A DNA stretch of 64,000 bases from Sipunculus nudus (GCA_026874595.1 CM049306.1:43028019-43092018), one strand, 5' to 3'; counted from the first letter of the stretch, positions 1 to 14,440 are shown. Numbers and translations: made by a program. The notes: generated by a model not told the origin, from the letters alone.

Positions 1-1147
1 CCCCAAACGAGAAACCCAACATACCACTTTGGCCTGCTTCGATATTTCTTTACAATCCAAGTGCCAGTTTTTTCCCATAATGCCATACAGAACATTCAGG
101 CTAGCTTTCAATACACTGTAATATTGATTATTTCTACCACACATCGGGTGAGAAAACAGAATAATTTTGCTTGCACAGCGGATTTCTCTGACACAAGGTA
201 CACATAGCCTTGAAGCAAGATATGCTTTTCACTATTGTCCTTCAGTGAGGTAATAAATTGATTAGGTAGATGTGGCATTTAACAAACAATAAATCGAGGG
301 CATTATTTAAAACAGGAAAAACTGTGTAAGTGTACTGTGGTATTAAACACCTGCCCATTTCTCTGAAACTTTTGTCTTCCATTTCTTGCTCCCATATGAG
401 AGAAACAGAACTTTAAGATACACATTACAGACTATACTTGCCTGTAATAATTAACTGTAACTTATTTTTCAGAAACTCATTATACTGTCAAGCTTTCTGG
501 GTTGTTATCTCATTCACAAGATAAATGATAACCAAGTGGTAAAATATAGTATTTATACAATATATAGAAATGATAAAACCTTGATTTGTTAAAGTTGAAG
601 GGACCTAATTTTTATACATCTGAAGTTTGACCAGCAGATAATATTTGGTCATATTTTATCTAGAGTTTAGCAGAACCTAGGACCTGAAGCACAACCATAG
701 TACTATAATTCAATTTAAGTGAGTTAAGCACAACAAGGTTTTACTTTTCGAGTACACAAAGCACATATGAACTTCCTCAGTTACCATGGTGATCACTGTT
801 ATATATGCTTTCCACATTTATACAGAAGGCCCTTTTTGGCCAAAGGGCCATGACCACACCCTGTGACCACAGGAAAGGTCAGATCTCAGAGAGAAAAAAA
901 ACCCAGAAAGTGCCAATGATATTTGAACTACTTATTGCTATGTAAAGGTAATTTTTCCCCCAAGAAAATGAAAATGAATTGAAATAACCCTGGTTTGTGA
1001 AGTCAATTAATGGTCATTGTAGTGGAAACCATGCATGCAGGGTTACAAAGGTACACATGATACATATATGGTTCTGAGAATATAAATGTAACAGTGAATG
1101 CAGATTAAAGCTGCTGAATCATCACTTTTTTTCATAAAATTAAAAAC
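1..1147. other. AT-rich unique sequence, no gene seen
   Basis: No open frame, tandem repeat or transposon end could be supported here. The sequence is low in GC and broken by stops in all frames. It ends where the first large repeat begins, at the motif AAGGGACCTATGGGTCACG. Confidence 0.6.
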
Positions 1148-3771
1148 AAGGGACCTATGGGTCACGACGCTCAGCTGTTATATATGATTAAAAATATTAT
1201 TTAGAAATGAGGCACATGCTGGTTTTGTGTGGTAATAAATATAAGCTGTATTATGAGTTGTTGTTGTTCAGCTTATGTATGATTTTGATAGTACCTTTGG
1301 AGACAGGGAAGAGGATTGATTTCATTTATTTTATTAACAAATGGAGTACTATTGACACACAGATTTTGACTTGGCCATATAAATTATAAGCAGAATATAT
1401 AATATAAGGGTTTAACTATTAATTAAAAAAATTACAAATATTGTCCCTAATATAATTGTTATTAAAAATAATAAGAGAATCATGATTTTTTTAAATGAAA
1501 TATAACTGAAATGATTATTAAAATAATATTAAAGAATATATTCATGAATGCATTCATGAATACATTTTGAAAGTATTTGCACTGGTATTCATATACTTTC
1601 ATTTTTACCTGAATTCCCATTCTTTATGCAAGAAATTTTATAATGGAGTACATAATCATATTCGTATTTAAATACAATTACAAAGTATTCGCACCATGTC
1701 TGGTATTTATTCAGTTTTCACCAAACAATGATGTTGAGAATCCAGAATATACAAAATTCACACATTTAAATAATGATCATAAGTACCTGGATTTATGGCT
1801 TTTATTTATATTAAAATATAACTGTAATAAATTCATTTTGGACTAATTTCACATCAATGTACACACTAGACACAGTAGGAATCTAGATTAATATTATCAA
1901 CTGCATCTTTGTCTGTCATTAATTTCCATCATATGATCCCTTATGATTAGTAATGAATAATATGATTTACTTCTTTATCATTAAAATTGAACTGAAAAAT
2001 ACCATAGGTGACTGCATGGTGTTATTTGGAATACGTGACATTCTATCCATCGATACAAGATTCTTATATCATCAGTAACTGCAAGTTAATTTCCTGTTAT
2101 TATAAACTAACAAATTCCTTTTCTATTTTTCTTTAATTTATTATTACAAAACCAATAAAAATTTATTAATTTATTGTTTATTGTTATGTAGTTGGTTAAA
2201 ACTACTAGATGAGTTGGGTTGGACACCTGGATCAACTGTGGCTGACCATAAGGTGCCTGGATTCCCGTGTATGCCTCACCTCAAGCATGCATAATTTGCT
2301 GAAAGTTCAACAAGGTCAACATACAGGTTACTCAAGAGGGGCTTGAGAGAGCCAAAATCTGACAGGGTCTCATAAAAACATTAATAAAAGCTACAATTTT
2401 TGGCCAATTTCTTTCACTTTTCTAAACTTAAAAGCTGAAATCCTTTTGTGTGCATGATATGAAAATTATATCAACAGTGCTCACAGGAAACAAATGTGCC
2501 ATGGTCAAAGTTGGGCAAAATTTAAGGTACTAATTTTACATTTATACTAATAACTTATAAAATTTGAAAAATTCATAACTAATTTTGGGTATTCAATTGA
2601 ATCTTGATTAAATAATGTTACATCCCTGACAAAAAATCTCTAGCTTCAGCAATCTCCTTTTTAAGGGAGTAAATATATGCCTGATTTTTTACAAAGTACA
2701 TTAGGTTTGGGCCCTAATTTAAAACAAATATGCAATACTGATATCATTCTGGCATGTGCATAGAGAATGAAAAATATGTATATTATTTATGATTAAAGTC
2801 AGATCAGTGGTTTTGATATTAGGCAGTCTTGAAGTGTAACAATGGGTTTTTAATGGAAAAATGAAGTTTTTCAATAATATCTTGAAGGTATTAAGTCCTA
2901 TTGACCAAATTCTTGGTAGGTTGGGGATTTTGGAGACATCTAGCTGTATGCCGAATTTAAGGAACTAAGAGCTGAAGCTGGGGAGCTGAGCTCTTGCAAA
3001 CTGCATAACACTAGCTTGATGTAAAAAATATGTTACATGGTGCTTGAAAACCTGAATAAAATCTATAGTTTTTGATCAACTGGTTTCAAATTTTTGGTGT
3101 TAACAGTTGAAAAGGTAGCAAAAACATGCTGTGAAAATTAAATCCACAGTACTTACAGGAAAAAAACGTGCCATGGTCAAAGTTGGGCAAAATTTAAGGT
3201 ACCAATTTCTTATTTTTATTAATATTTTAAAAAATTTAAAAGATTTTCATCTAATTTTGGGTATACAATTTAATTTTGATTAATTAAAGTTAAATTACTG
3301 GAAAAAAGGTCCATAGCTTTAACATGTTTTGTGTTAAGTGATCAAATATCTTTCCTGATTTTTTACAAAATGCATTATGTTTGGGTCCATAACTTTTTTA
3401 AATTATATAATACAGACATAATTTCTTGAATGTACATAGGAACTATATAGAGGAATATTTATGGTAAATATGAGGAAAAACAGATAAGTGGTTTTGATAT
3501 TAGGCAGTCCTGAAGTGTGAAAATAGGTTTTTAATAAAAAATTGAGGTTTTTCCTTAATTTCTCAAAGGAACGAAGTCGAAAAGACCCAGTTTTCGGCTT
3601 GGTAGGAGATCTTGGGGACATCTAACGTTTTGCCGAATTTTGGATTCCTAGGTCTTACGGTTTCAAAACGTGCCACATCTACGGACGGACGGACGGCACG
3701 ACAGACGGACAGACGACAGACAATGGACCACGACTATAGCTCAGATGACTCATAGTCAGCTGAGCTAAAAA
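1148..3771 (+). mobile_element. Large non-autonomous repeat element, copy A
   Basis: About 2.6 kb, matching 45357-47860 (copy B) over nearly its whole length and 49208-52425 (copy C) in parts. It opens with AAGGGACCTATGGGTCACG then CGCTCAGCTG. It closes with a GGACGGACGGAC tract, a hairpin, CAGCTGAGCT and an A run, so GCTCAGCTG at the left end is inverted as CAGCTGAGC at the right. Inside, a module of roughly 310 bp occurs twice (about 2680-3000 and 3350-3660), each holding TTTTGATATTAGGCAGTC. Relative to copy B it has about 120 extra bases near 1210-1333. No transposase or reverse transcriptase frame was found, so any movement would depend on proteins made elsewhere. The class is unresolved: the inverted ends suggest a DNA transposon, and the A run after the hairpin could instead suggest retroposition. 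Confidence 0.75.
3738..3766 (+). repeat. Terminal hairpin of copy A
   Basis: AGCTCAGATGACT pairs with AGTCAGCTGAGCT around a short loop, 12 of 13 positions complementary, and is followed directly by TAAAAA. The same hairpin closes copy B (47824-47852) and, with one change, copy C (52392-52420). Conservation of the stem across copies suggests it matters to the element. Confidence 0.75.
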
Positions 3772-6700
3772 TTGAAGCATGTAGAAGAGTGATTTTCAGG
3801 ATGCATCAAAGGATCTTAGGTGTGTGTTCATTTTCTTCCACATTGTGACAGTTGACCATCATTAAATAAAACAAAAACCTGGTTACATGTTTAAAAGTGG
3901 AAGGTCTTCTACAAAAGTTGCCCTGATATTGCTTTTAATACATAACACTTGGAAGCTATGTTTCCTAAAGGCTATGGTGAGGGTGCAGCTACATTTACCT
4001 CTCCTAATAAGATTATCTTTTGTCCTCTGTCTGTCTGTTTGCTTGTGTGTTAGGATTACACAAGTACTACTGGACTGATTTCCATGAACCTTTATGGTAG
4101 GGCATGGATAAATTTAGACACCCTTTAAGTTTGGTATAGATCTTGATAAAGGAGCAAATCCAGATGGATTGTTTTGCGCTTGTGCAAGTTTGTGCTCTGA
4201 GTGTGTTTTTAATTTCTTACTTCAATGCTTTGTTAAGACATTAAGTGAGGAAAGATGGCAAAAGCTGAGGGTCAGTGAAGACTGTATTTGGTATCAGGTG
4301 GTGAGCTGTTATATAGAGTGCCATCTAAATCTGGCATGCTGAACTAAGATGCTACTCATTACAATTACCACCAGTTCAGCTATGAAGCACTGCCTCTAAT
4401 CTAATAAGGAATAAAACAGCACAAAGTTCTACATACAACTATCAAGGATTCGCCATCTTTCTCAAGTGTCTAATGACACATTAACATGCAAATATCACAG
4501 CTTTATCAAAGTTCTCATTGGATAATTCATTCTACAGAGCTAGTAATGAGTTGTTGTTACCGTGGTTTAATCATTGTTGCATTCTGTGAAATACTTTTTG
4601 TGGAAAATAAAATTACAAGCAGCAAGTAGTGGGTCTAGGCTTCCTTGTTTTTGGCTTATTCAGAAATGTTCACAGGGTGTGACATTTGGAACACTTTCCT
4701 CTCACAGAAGAAGCCCTTGTGACCAAGGTTTTTTGTCAGTTTCAGGGACTGCAACATCCAATTTTGATACTATAATTGCTTGGGAAGGGCTTCCCTGGCA
4801 GAAGAACCCTCACATGGACCAAAGGGACAAAATTACTGAAGTCCTTCAAGGCTGTATTCAACAGATTATATTGATTGGGCCCTCCTACCTGTGATGTGAT
4901 AAACTGCCGTCCTGCTGAGATAGGTGCTTCCTCAGTCACAGGAGCCTGTTTTGTTACATATCAAAAATACAACAGGAGCTTATATCCAGGTCCATGTTGG
5001 GTTCGCATGTATAGAATGCACTAACCAAGTAGGTGGTGGCCTCTATCTTGCTTATCAGAGAATTAGCTGAATAAAATGAAAGTCCTTGGTTAACACAGAA
5101 GTACTTTGTTCAATAAAAGAACTCCTTTAGATATACATAGTGTTTATTGCTGTTCCTGAATGATCCTGCCTCCTACACATAAATGCTTATTCTTACAGAT
5201 TAACTGGACGAAATGTTATTACTGATTCTGTTTTACTTAAAAGATTTATTCCTTTCTTCTGTTACAACTCTTTTTTTATATTTGTTCCGCTATCTAGCTG
5301 CCATATAAGTTCCACTATCTAGCTGTCTATCTCCTAACTCCATTCACTGTCTACTGTCTGTCATCTGTCTAAGCAAACAGGCTGTACTCCTCTTTACTGC
5401 CTCTATACAGATTATCTGACATTTGTTACATATTAATACATACACAGATGGGCTGATATCTTCCATATACCTGATGGCTACACATTAAACAACTAATAAA
5501 CCCCTAATAACTGGCTATGCTAGAGAACATGAATAATCAACACACATGAATGGGTATGCTGTGCTTCAATGCTTACAGAATTCCAGTGAGCTGAATAATA
5601 GCAGCTCATTAAAAATGTAATTATAGCTGTACTCACTTTGATAAATGCACAACAACATATACTTTATGTAACTTTGTTTATATTAAATTGTGATAATATA
5701 CACTTGCATCTTCATGGTAAGACACTACAAATTATGCATGGGTAACATAATTCATATAATTTAATTCCATACCTCATATTTTGTTCCATACCTCAGAATT
5801 TATTATATTTTTCCATGCCAAATATCTCAAGTGGTTTCCCATTTTCCTTCCGGGTCTTGTGCCAGACTGACCCTTGGAATATAGATACAGGAAATGCTGT
5901 TATGTGATATGTAGAGATTTGTATTGATATGCATCCTGATGTGAAAATTATTTATACATGCCAAAATAGGTTAAACCATACCTACTCCACACCTTATCTT
6001 GATACAATTATTTCAGGATCTGCTATATTTTGTTATGGCAGCAAACATGTATTCATACAAACCATGGTTTTCCATTTCCCTGTTAGGCCTCTTTATCTAT
6101 TCAACCAATTCCTTCACACAACACTATCATGTGATATGTGGCCCTGCTGTTGGCATTTATAGGTGGTTGACCTTTTTCTTTCATTCACTGCAGACTAAAT
6201 CCAGAACTTAATCAGATTATTGTTCAGATTTTTTTATTTACCACCTTCTCCCTATTAACTAACCCATTCCAGCTATTTAATATTCATGAAAAATGTATCC
6301 AGCCCTTCACAGCCACCTAACTTTATTAGTACAAAAATGCATATTCCCTATTTTTTGGTGGACAAAATACAGGCTTTTTTGTCTGATTTTAGTCTGTGCA
6401 TCAACAATAATTTAACAACTTTCTCTAATCAGCAACAAAATGCTATACTAGTATAGTGGATATTCACAGCATTTCAATGGCTATCAGTTTAATATAAACA
6501 TGCTGAGATAACCTATACATGAATAATTTGTTACTTAAATCTGTATGATCTATACATTAATCTTGGTTTCATTAAAACAAATTATGTGATCTGAAATTGT
6601 GCTGTGGATATTTTGCTGCAAGCATTTATATGACTCAAATTCTTTCATCTCTTAAATTTGGGTATAATTTTTCTGTTTAATAAACCTATTAAACTATGCA

Positions 6701-7059
6701 ATAAAAGTATGTCAGCTAGCTGATTCAGTTATAACATTTATAAGTAAAGGATTAACACTGCACCACTCTATCCCTGGAATCAAGCCACTATAAATATTCA
6801 AATACTGAATATACAGATATCAACCTTCAAAAGAGAAAAGTGGAAAATTGGGAAATATTGCCATTACATGTATTTTTAAATAATGAGGATAACAATAACA
6901 ATATGTCTGATGACATTTCATTAGTCAGAACAATGACTTTACACAAGGTATTACAGGTAATGCCTCCCAGAGAACTTAACTCTGACCAGTTTCCTTAAAA
7001 TGGTATAACCATAGTGAACATGCTGAAAAAATACCAGTAACATCTATTTATAATAATCC
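3772..7059. other. Mostly unique AT-rich sequence
   Basis: No gene is supported. The longest open frame is 106 codons at 4574-4894 (+); its product has no recognised domain, and an overlapping 65-codon frame is open on the other strand. Around 4030-4190, text beginning with a TCTGTCTGT run and AGGATTACACAAGTACTACT looks like a widely dispersed repeat I have seen in other animal genomes. That is recollection only, since there is no second copy in this window. Confidence 0.45.
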
Positions 7060-7560
7060 ATCCCAAACGACCCCATGCCATACCTATATCGACCACACCA
7101 TTACGCCAAGCATGTCCTCCATGCGTACTTTCCATGAATGATGAGTCCCTTTACTACCCAATGCATGGCTTTACAGCCATTAGCAGGAGCGTGACCACAA
7201 TATTAAAGTCTACAGCATCTTCTCAAAGTTTAACATACAAATTGCTGAGTCAGCACTCTTGAGACAGAACACAAAAGGACTTCACAGCCCTGTGACTACA
7301 AGGTATGAAAATTCATTTCATGGAACAATGACCATTAAGTAATAAAAAAAAAGACACCTCATTGGCAACAGGAGTCTTGTCTTCAGAAGAAAAGCAGGAG
7401 AGCCCTTGCTGCATATGGCCGTGGGGTTATTGTTAAGCCGATACAGCATCTGCCTTCTACTGATCCATTAGAGACAAAAACCGCGAGGCAGCCATTTCAC
7501 CATCCCCCTTAGGAGGCTTTCAACAATGATTGACTGTATTGGGGGACTTTTTTCTGTTTT
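7060..7560. other. Mixed-composition island, possible conserved noncoding DNA
   Basis: Compared with its AT-rich surroundings, this stretch has balanced base use, several CpG dinucleotides and no simple repeats, most clearly at 7070-7220 and 7370-7540. No long open frame or good splice pair was found. Such islands in a gene-poor stretch are often regulatory DNA under constraint, but only comparison with a related genome could show it. Confidence 0.25.
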
Positions 7561-9374
7561 AATATCCAAGTACTTATCGTGAAGAGAATAGTTGCATCCT
7601 TTTTTTAGGGATTCCTTGGAAATTCATCTTCATCTCAATGGTTTCCTGAATACCGTTTCCAATGAAAGCTGCTAATAGACGCAGTTTGCCAAGAGGACCA
7701 TACATCATATTTTTTCATCATGGCCAAGGTTTACGTTCTCAACTCTTTTTTTTTTATTTTGTTGTCTGTCAGCTGGAAATCCAAAATATAACAGTTTTTT
7801 ATTAGTTTTTTTCACAAAACATGGTCATATAGGTAGACACATTATCTCAATAAACCTATAAAAGTTTAGTTTTGATCCTGATTTAAATGTGGATAAAGTA
7901 TTTGGTTTTCACTGCAGATTTGTTAAGTGGTTTAAACAATTTCTTCTTCTCCTTTTTCATATAGTATTAGTACCACATGAAGATACTTCAAAGACAGGCA
8001 TGAATCTATCTGCTGACAGAGTTTAATTTCAATTGGACCCATAGCAACAGCTGAAGTAAAGTGGTAGACACTATCAGTTTTATATTACACTGGAATTAAA
8101 AATTCAAGGATCTTTTATACATCAAAGAACTGTTAAAAAATGCAGCAAAACAAAGATTCCTTCAATTTTTAATTTCATTTATTATGGTTTTCCAAGGACA
8201 TAAACTGGATATTCATCTTTCTTTTGCAAGCCCTCTTTATATACCACCTAAACTGTCTGATCCGTAAATAGTTCCTTGACTATTTTAATGTTAAGTAAAA
8301 TGTAAAAATGTAAATAAAATATTGGGATTTTTGTTTAAGTATGCCTTGCCCACCTAAGTCTGTCAGATTCAACCAATAAAGGTGAAATTCAAGGTCTTAT
8401 GAAGGCATTTTCATAATGTTCAAAATTTGAGAAATTTCAAAGCTTTAAAAATTTCAATGATTTTCAAGGAAATGTATGCTTATGGTAACCTGCAACAGTG
8501 GCAAAGGGATTTAAAGGTAAACATAAAAAGTCCAAAATGTCAGGAATGGTAAAATTTGTGGAAAACATTGAAAACTGCATAAATGTCTACTCTGGACCTG
8601 CTTAAAATCTAAACATGGCACCAGACTGAACTGTATTTGTTATCTTCCATTTGGACACAGTATTGTTATTGTATTCACCCTCACAAAAATACTGAATTGT
8701 CAACAGGTTTACTCAGGTAATGGATAGACTTTCATTTATAACTCCACAGAAGCTATCTTACGTGTACATTGTCTGGGAATGAATACAGATCCAGTATCAT
8801 TTCTTCATCAAGTAACCTCTTGTCATCACTTCATGACCAGCATAGTGAATGATGGTTTTGAACCGGTACACCCTGTTTCTTTACAGCATAATCTGGAAGG
8901 GTAAACTGCATACATTTATAGATATACCCCCCAGAAACTAAAAAGGTTTGATCATATAAAGATAAAAACAGAAAATCAACAAAATGAAGCTTGCAATGAT
9001 TTAAACACCCAACTACACTCAGTTCAGCCTGGAAAGATGGTGTATGCTTATCCTATAGAAAGTCCTCTCAATGCTTGACTAACATTAACTGAATTGGTTG
9101 GTGCCTGCATATTATCAGAGAGCATAACTCATGGTATCGTCCATATTATCACTACAGATAAAAATCCAGCAGGCACACACACATGCCACTGTCAGGTTCA
9201 TCCACAAACCTCATAATTTGCCAGGTCATATATTTCAGATATTGTGTAAACACAATTATTATTTCTATTTTATGTGCATTTTTTTGTTGGATGTAATCAC
9301 CCCCATATTTTAATGCTAGCTTGACCAAGTATGTACATCTGCAGAATTCCATTCTGGTTTCTGACTACACAAAA
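7561..9374. other. AT-rich unique sequence, no feature seen
   Basis: No coding, repeat or RNA signal could be supported. Poly-T and AAATTT-rich text near 8400-8590 is low complexity rather than a defined repeat. Confidence 0.5.
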
Positions 9375-9690
9375 GGGCTGTAGCACAGGCATCCTCTCAT
9401 TTTAAACACCGGTGATAACCAGGCCTGGTGACTACTGCACCAGTAGGCCCTGAGTGTGTAATAATCCCCACTGCTGGCAGGATCACATCACCTGGGAATA
9501 CTTGAAAGGCAAACTCAGTTGTGCATGAAACTAGGACCTGGGCCCTGGCCTTCCCATAATGCCTGCATGGCACCCACCTTGGGTGGTGGCCGATTGTGAA
9601 AAATCTCACTACCTCAGCTAATATTCGAAATCCTGATCTCCTTGCCTTGAGTCCTGTGCTTTACCCCTAGATGTACCACACAAGTTGGTC
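9375..9690 (-). repeat. Possible tRNA-derived SINE remnant
   Basis: The stretch is richer in GC than its flanks. Read on the minus strand from about 9690, it starts with text resembling a tRNA A box (ACATCTAGGGGTAAAGCAC) and, about 35 bases on, a degenerate B box (GATTTCGAATATT). Their spacing fits an RNA polymerase III promoter. No second copy was seen in the window, so this rests on box-like motifs alone. Confidence 0.3.
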
Positions 9691-10497
9691 ATGTAAACAC
9701 AATTGACCGCTTCACCAGTTTCATTTATACATGCCTCAAAATTCTATGTGGGAAGGCATTTCATACAGTGTTGCGCTGACATATATTTGCCAGTATCAAG
9801 CCAACTGTGAATATATCATCACAGAACCTTGTTCAAGGTCTGTACAAACAATGCTCCATGGAAACCATAATCTGCCCATAAATTATAAATTAATCCAAAT
9901 ATTATCCAAATATGCCCTGGTTTTTTAATAATTTATCCCAGGGATAGATACCCATGCTCCAACCTTCCTGGCAGCCCTGTTTTAGAGTATTATGAAATCA
10001 ATTTCATACTTCAGTGTGTCCGAGCAAAGATAATTATGCAATTTCATGGTGTTTTTGACACTATTAAAGACTCCCATATCACAGGGTGGAGTTCTGAGTG
10101 AGACTGTTAGAGTAAAGACTGGTACATTGTTCAGGATTAATCCCTTGTATCTTTTTTTTTTATTTGATTACAATGAGCTTCAAACCAGGCTGAGATCATT
10201 CATCTAAGAGGAGCATTGATTGTCCAAGCTATCTGCCATAGACCCAGAAAAAAAAAACAGATAACACACGCTGCTGATAACAGGCTAGCCCAGAGAACCT
10301 GCATACTTTAGTCTAGACAACTCAGATCAAGTTTTTGAGTCCAAGGTTAGAATTATTCCTCTAAAAGGAAGCCATACATTATATTTCCTTTGGCCTGGTT
10401 GGTAAATTTGTCTGTTGGAAACTTTTCCTAAAATGTTATGAATGGATGTTGATGAAGCATTGTTGAGGGTTAGGGTAACATCTAAAGAACAATCCAT
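9691..10497. other. AT-rich unique sequence, no feature seen
   Basis: Short open frames here have no domain-like content. Nothing else could be supported. Confidence 0.5.
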
Positions 10498-10797
10498 TGG
10501 GCCAAAAAAAATATAGGTATGGTTCTCAGGCACTGCCTGCATCAATTTTAACCCCCCACATCGAAAATTTTTATTTTGATTTTCATCTTTCAAGAAGATA
10601 AAATTTTGTAAAGTTTTCCTTCGTTATGTAGTGTTTTTACCTGTTTAGAAAAAAAATAATGTTATTACCATGCTTTGCCCTGATCATATGACATTTTTAT
10701 CAAAACATACAAAAAAAAAGAAATAAAAAACCCCAGCCTTCCCGCTCTGATTTCTGAAAAAAGTGCATGAGAACCACACCTTTTGTTTTGGCCTTAC
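10498..10797. mobile_element. MITE family 1, intact copy
   Basis: About 300 bp with terminal inverted repeats of roughly 35 bp. The left end reads GGCC, an A run, then AGGTATGGTTCTCAGGCAC; the right end is its complement, finishing TTTTGGCCTTACA. Internal sequence matches 17950-18249 and the split copy at 45221-45356 and 47861-47998 (for example CCTGATCATATGACATTTTT). It has no coding capacity and is too short to encode a transposase. Probable TA-type target duplications cannot be read cleanly. Confidence 0.8.
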
Positions 10798-12149
10798 ATT
10801 TAGAAGGTATACTCCATTAACACTATAATATGTTTTTAATCAAAGGAATTTCTACCATTGTGACATACAGCAATTTCTTTGACCTGCTTAGCAGCCAAGA
10901 AAGCAATTCAAAGGTAAAAGGGGGTAGCTTTGGTCTTGAGGTGACATGTGGTAAAGTTATTAAACCATGACAAACTCTGTGTACACAACAAAGTTTGATA
11001 AGGATCTTTGCCATTAAGTTATCCAGGTAGGCTCCTTAATAAGGTTCATCCCCCAAACAGTGGTACTTGTAATGGTATACCACTAAATATAAAATTTTAA
11101 GCCATTAATATAGTTAGGAATATTTCTTTACTGCAGATATACAATAAATGTTTCCACTGTTGAAATGGTAATATTTTACTAGCATCTTCTGTATAAGAAC
11201 TACAGTGACATGTCTCTATACTGGTACAGGCCTGTCTATATTTGCTATTTGTAGTTAAAGCCATGGGTCCCTTCAGTGTGTGTTATTAGGAGTTTCCATT
11301 GTAATTTATTGTTTTCTGTGATCTGGTAAATGAGTCTCAAGTGTACCGATACAGACTTCTGTAATAGCCAAGCAATCACTGAAAGCCACTGGAACCCACA
11401 GATGAGTGATAACAGGCAATATGCTATGTACCATTGTGTATAACCTTGAAAATTAAGTAAAGGTCAACAGTAAATATCAGCTGTAAATCTGCATGTCACC
11501 TGTGACTATTACTCTTTTCTAAAGGTCAGATTTGCAAATAATCCATTTTTGAGATCCATGACAACTGGTAGAAGAAAATGAAAAAAAAATTCTTGTTGAT
11601 GGTTTTGCACAGAACTAAGAACTCCCTCCCTAACCCCACAAACTTTCAGACATCAATGAAGATGCCAGATTAAACCTACCAGCCTATAAATAACTATATC
11701 ACCATCAAATATAATCCCATTAACTCTGTCTACATAGATGTCAATGAAGATGCCATATTGCATCTTAGTTCCTTACACCTCATACCAGACACATTTCCAG
11801 GCCTGACTGGAGGTAAGCTTCTGCCACCTAGTAATATATTTCATAAGTAAATAAGAATCTCCTGAGCTGAACAACTTCATCTGATTCTGCACCAGAGACT
11901 CATTCTGAAGCAGGGATGTGTTCAGAGAAGATTCCAGAGGCACAAGCCCCCTCTTTTTCAATCTACAAATCTGGGAAATAAAACAATATATGCTTAATTC
12001 CCAAAAGTAATGTATGATTTTGCATCTCACAGCATTTTCTTTGCAGTATTGTGCATGCAGGAGATATGTATAAAGGCTACCAGAACTCTCAGTACACTAA
12101 TTTACATATATAATTTATAGTAGTTATTGTGGTTTTAAAATCATAATAA
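10798..12149. other. AT-rich unique sequence, no feature seen
   Basis: No gene or repeat could be supported. Minus-strand open frames at 10823-11014 and 11773-12030 are short and featureless. Confidence 0.5.
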
Positions 12150-12480
12150 ATAAAAACGATTGATGATCGATTATCAATCATTTTATGTACTTTCTATATT
12201 ACCTTGAAATTGGCTGTATACTAGTACCGAAAATATTGACCCCAGTGAATAGTGACATGTACATCTGTATTCATAATTAAACCATCAATACACCTGCACC
12301 AAAGGTTGACTTGCTGTCGGACAATTGTTGGCTAGGCAAGGTTTTGTTTTGATGCTGTTTGTTACTTTGTGTTCATATATCTCTGACATAATTACTCAAT
12401 TAGAATCATAATTGTTTTTACTTGATGATGCAAAAACGGTTATGAAAATGACCCATCATCGATTTAATCGATTAATCAGC
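12150..12480. mobile_element. Small inverted-repeat element with ATCGATTATCAAT ends
   Basis: The left part (GATGATCGATTATCAATCA onward, about 100 bp) recurs at 16206-16310. The right part, near 12450-12476, has TCGATTTAATCGATTAATC, roughly an inverted match to the left end. This fits a short DNA-transposon derivative, perhaps hAT-like, but ends and target duplications are too decayed to be sure. Confidence 0.45.
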
Positions 12481-14149
12481 ACACTGCTACTAATTTATCT
12501 GCACCTTAGCACTGAGCCACCATTTTATAAGACCCTGTATTCCCCTGTGATCTACAAGTTTCATTATGGTGGTTTACCATCTGTTCGATCACTTTTGGTT
12601 ATTGTCCATTAAAGCAAGCTTCAAATGGTACAATTTTATTCTACAATATGATGTGCTGTGATTGCTGACAGGAAGCTGCCACAGTTTGATGCCACCATTT
12701 CACACATGCTGCAATTTCATATTGTTGTTTATACAACTTCCTATGATAAGCCATGATGCGTGCGCAATTTTTGAACATTACCAAAACCCTTTGATTTGTG
12801 ACCATTTCGTTGACTGAGTCTCTCACACCCAACCATTTCAAATGATTTTCATATCCCAGATTACTGAAGAAAATTGTGGAAAATCACACTTCAAAAGAGG
12901 GATGCAGTTGAGAATTTTATATACTGTTCTTATGGTGGTCACCTATTGCTTAGCTTACTGAATTGGTTGTTAATACATTATGTACTTGTCAACGATATAC
13001 TGGCCTAACTTTTGTTTTGGCCATTTAAAAGCACTGTAACATTGTACACTGTTTTGAAAATAATTTGATTCAATGCTTTACTATCATATATGCCCTATTT
13101 TTAGGTATTACAGAAAAATCATGTTTTAGCTTTCTGGTGATATTTTTTTGAAGCACTTAAAGGTTTCTGTAAAATAAAATACATCATTTTATTATTTATC
13201 ATTTATGGCCATCAAGTCTACTGGCTGTCATGTTAGATAAACTCCAGATTTTAAAATATTAATACTCATAAAATGGTATGTGACATGATTGACAGTCACA
13301 AATATATTTATAGAACACAGAGGACCACTGTCTGTCACTGTGACCTCCTTAGGGACATTTATTATTCATATCCTATCAATAACAAACCTACCACGAGTGT
13401 TACTAAAAGCAGTGCAGTTTTGTACATGTCAATAAACCTGTTTGCCTTTAATTCAGCATCCTTTCAATCTTTATGAGAAATCCACTAGTATATCATTAAA
13501 TTTTCCACCTCATGTATTATGCATACACTAAGTCTTATAATGTTTCCAAACATGAAAGGCCCATATAAATTATAAAACAAGGTCCTTTATTTAAAGCAGT
13601 ACATCTGGACCATTGATCAGATCAACATTCACAACATGATCTTTAACCCCTAACCCCTATTTAGTAAAAATCAAATTTATCCACACCAAAGACACTATAG
13701 ATAAGATCCAGGAAACATATTTTGAGTTATTATTATGTAAATATGGTAAAGAATGACCGGAGGGGCAGAATTGAGAATCCCTGAATTAATTCTTAATAGT
13801 GTTATATGTGACTCTATCAAAATGGCAGCTCCAAGAGGGGTTTCAATTTAGTATTTCAGGATTTGATAAGGGCAAGGAAACACAAGAAAAAGTACCCCAT
13901 TTTCAAGATGGGAATTAATCTGTCTGTGGAGAGTTTTGGTGGCCATTAGACCTGTGTCTTCCAAGCAGAAGACTGAGGGACCCTCTGGTGATGACCACAC
14001 CCTCATTAGCAAATGACAGTAGGGCATAATAATTTGATTCACAATGATGCCGGACACTGGGTGTGCAGATTAATTACAAGTCTTGGACTTGTTAACAACA
14101 ATATAGAGCACAATACTTTTATTAACCATATGTAACTTTATGGCCTCCA
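12481..14149. other. AT-rich unique sequence, no feature seen
   Basis: Several open frames of 60-70 codons occur by chance in low-GC DNA. None has a recognisable domain or coding look. Confidence 0.5.
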
Positions 14150-14440
14150 TATTGACCATAGCAGCTGCCTTGGATGCACAATAACGATGACATTTAACAG
14201 AAATCACTGATTCATTAACACTTCATTTTGCTTACGAAGCATAAACTCCATTAAATCTCTGGAGACATCAGGAATCTAGCGTCTTCGCAATAAAAACATA
14301 TCTGATAAACCTGTCCCTGCAGGAAAAAATGTTAATAGGAACTAATAGCTTCCACGAAATGTGAACGGATAACACAGGAATGTAATTTAGAGTGTCGCCG
14401 CCTGAGGCAACAAAAACGTCTCAATGTTTGTTGGTATCCA
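14150..14440. other. Mixed-composition island, possible conserved noncoding DNA
   Basis: Balanced composition with CpG-containing text (for example GTGTCGCCGCCTGAGGCAAC near 14392-14411) stands out from the AT-rich flanks. No splice-bounded open segment was convincing. Regulatory function is inference. Confidence 0.22.

Noticed and set aside
4574-4894. 106-codon open frame (+) as a gene
   Set aside because: No domain, no splice signals or poly(A) site, and the opposite strand is also open over much of it.
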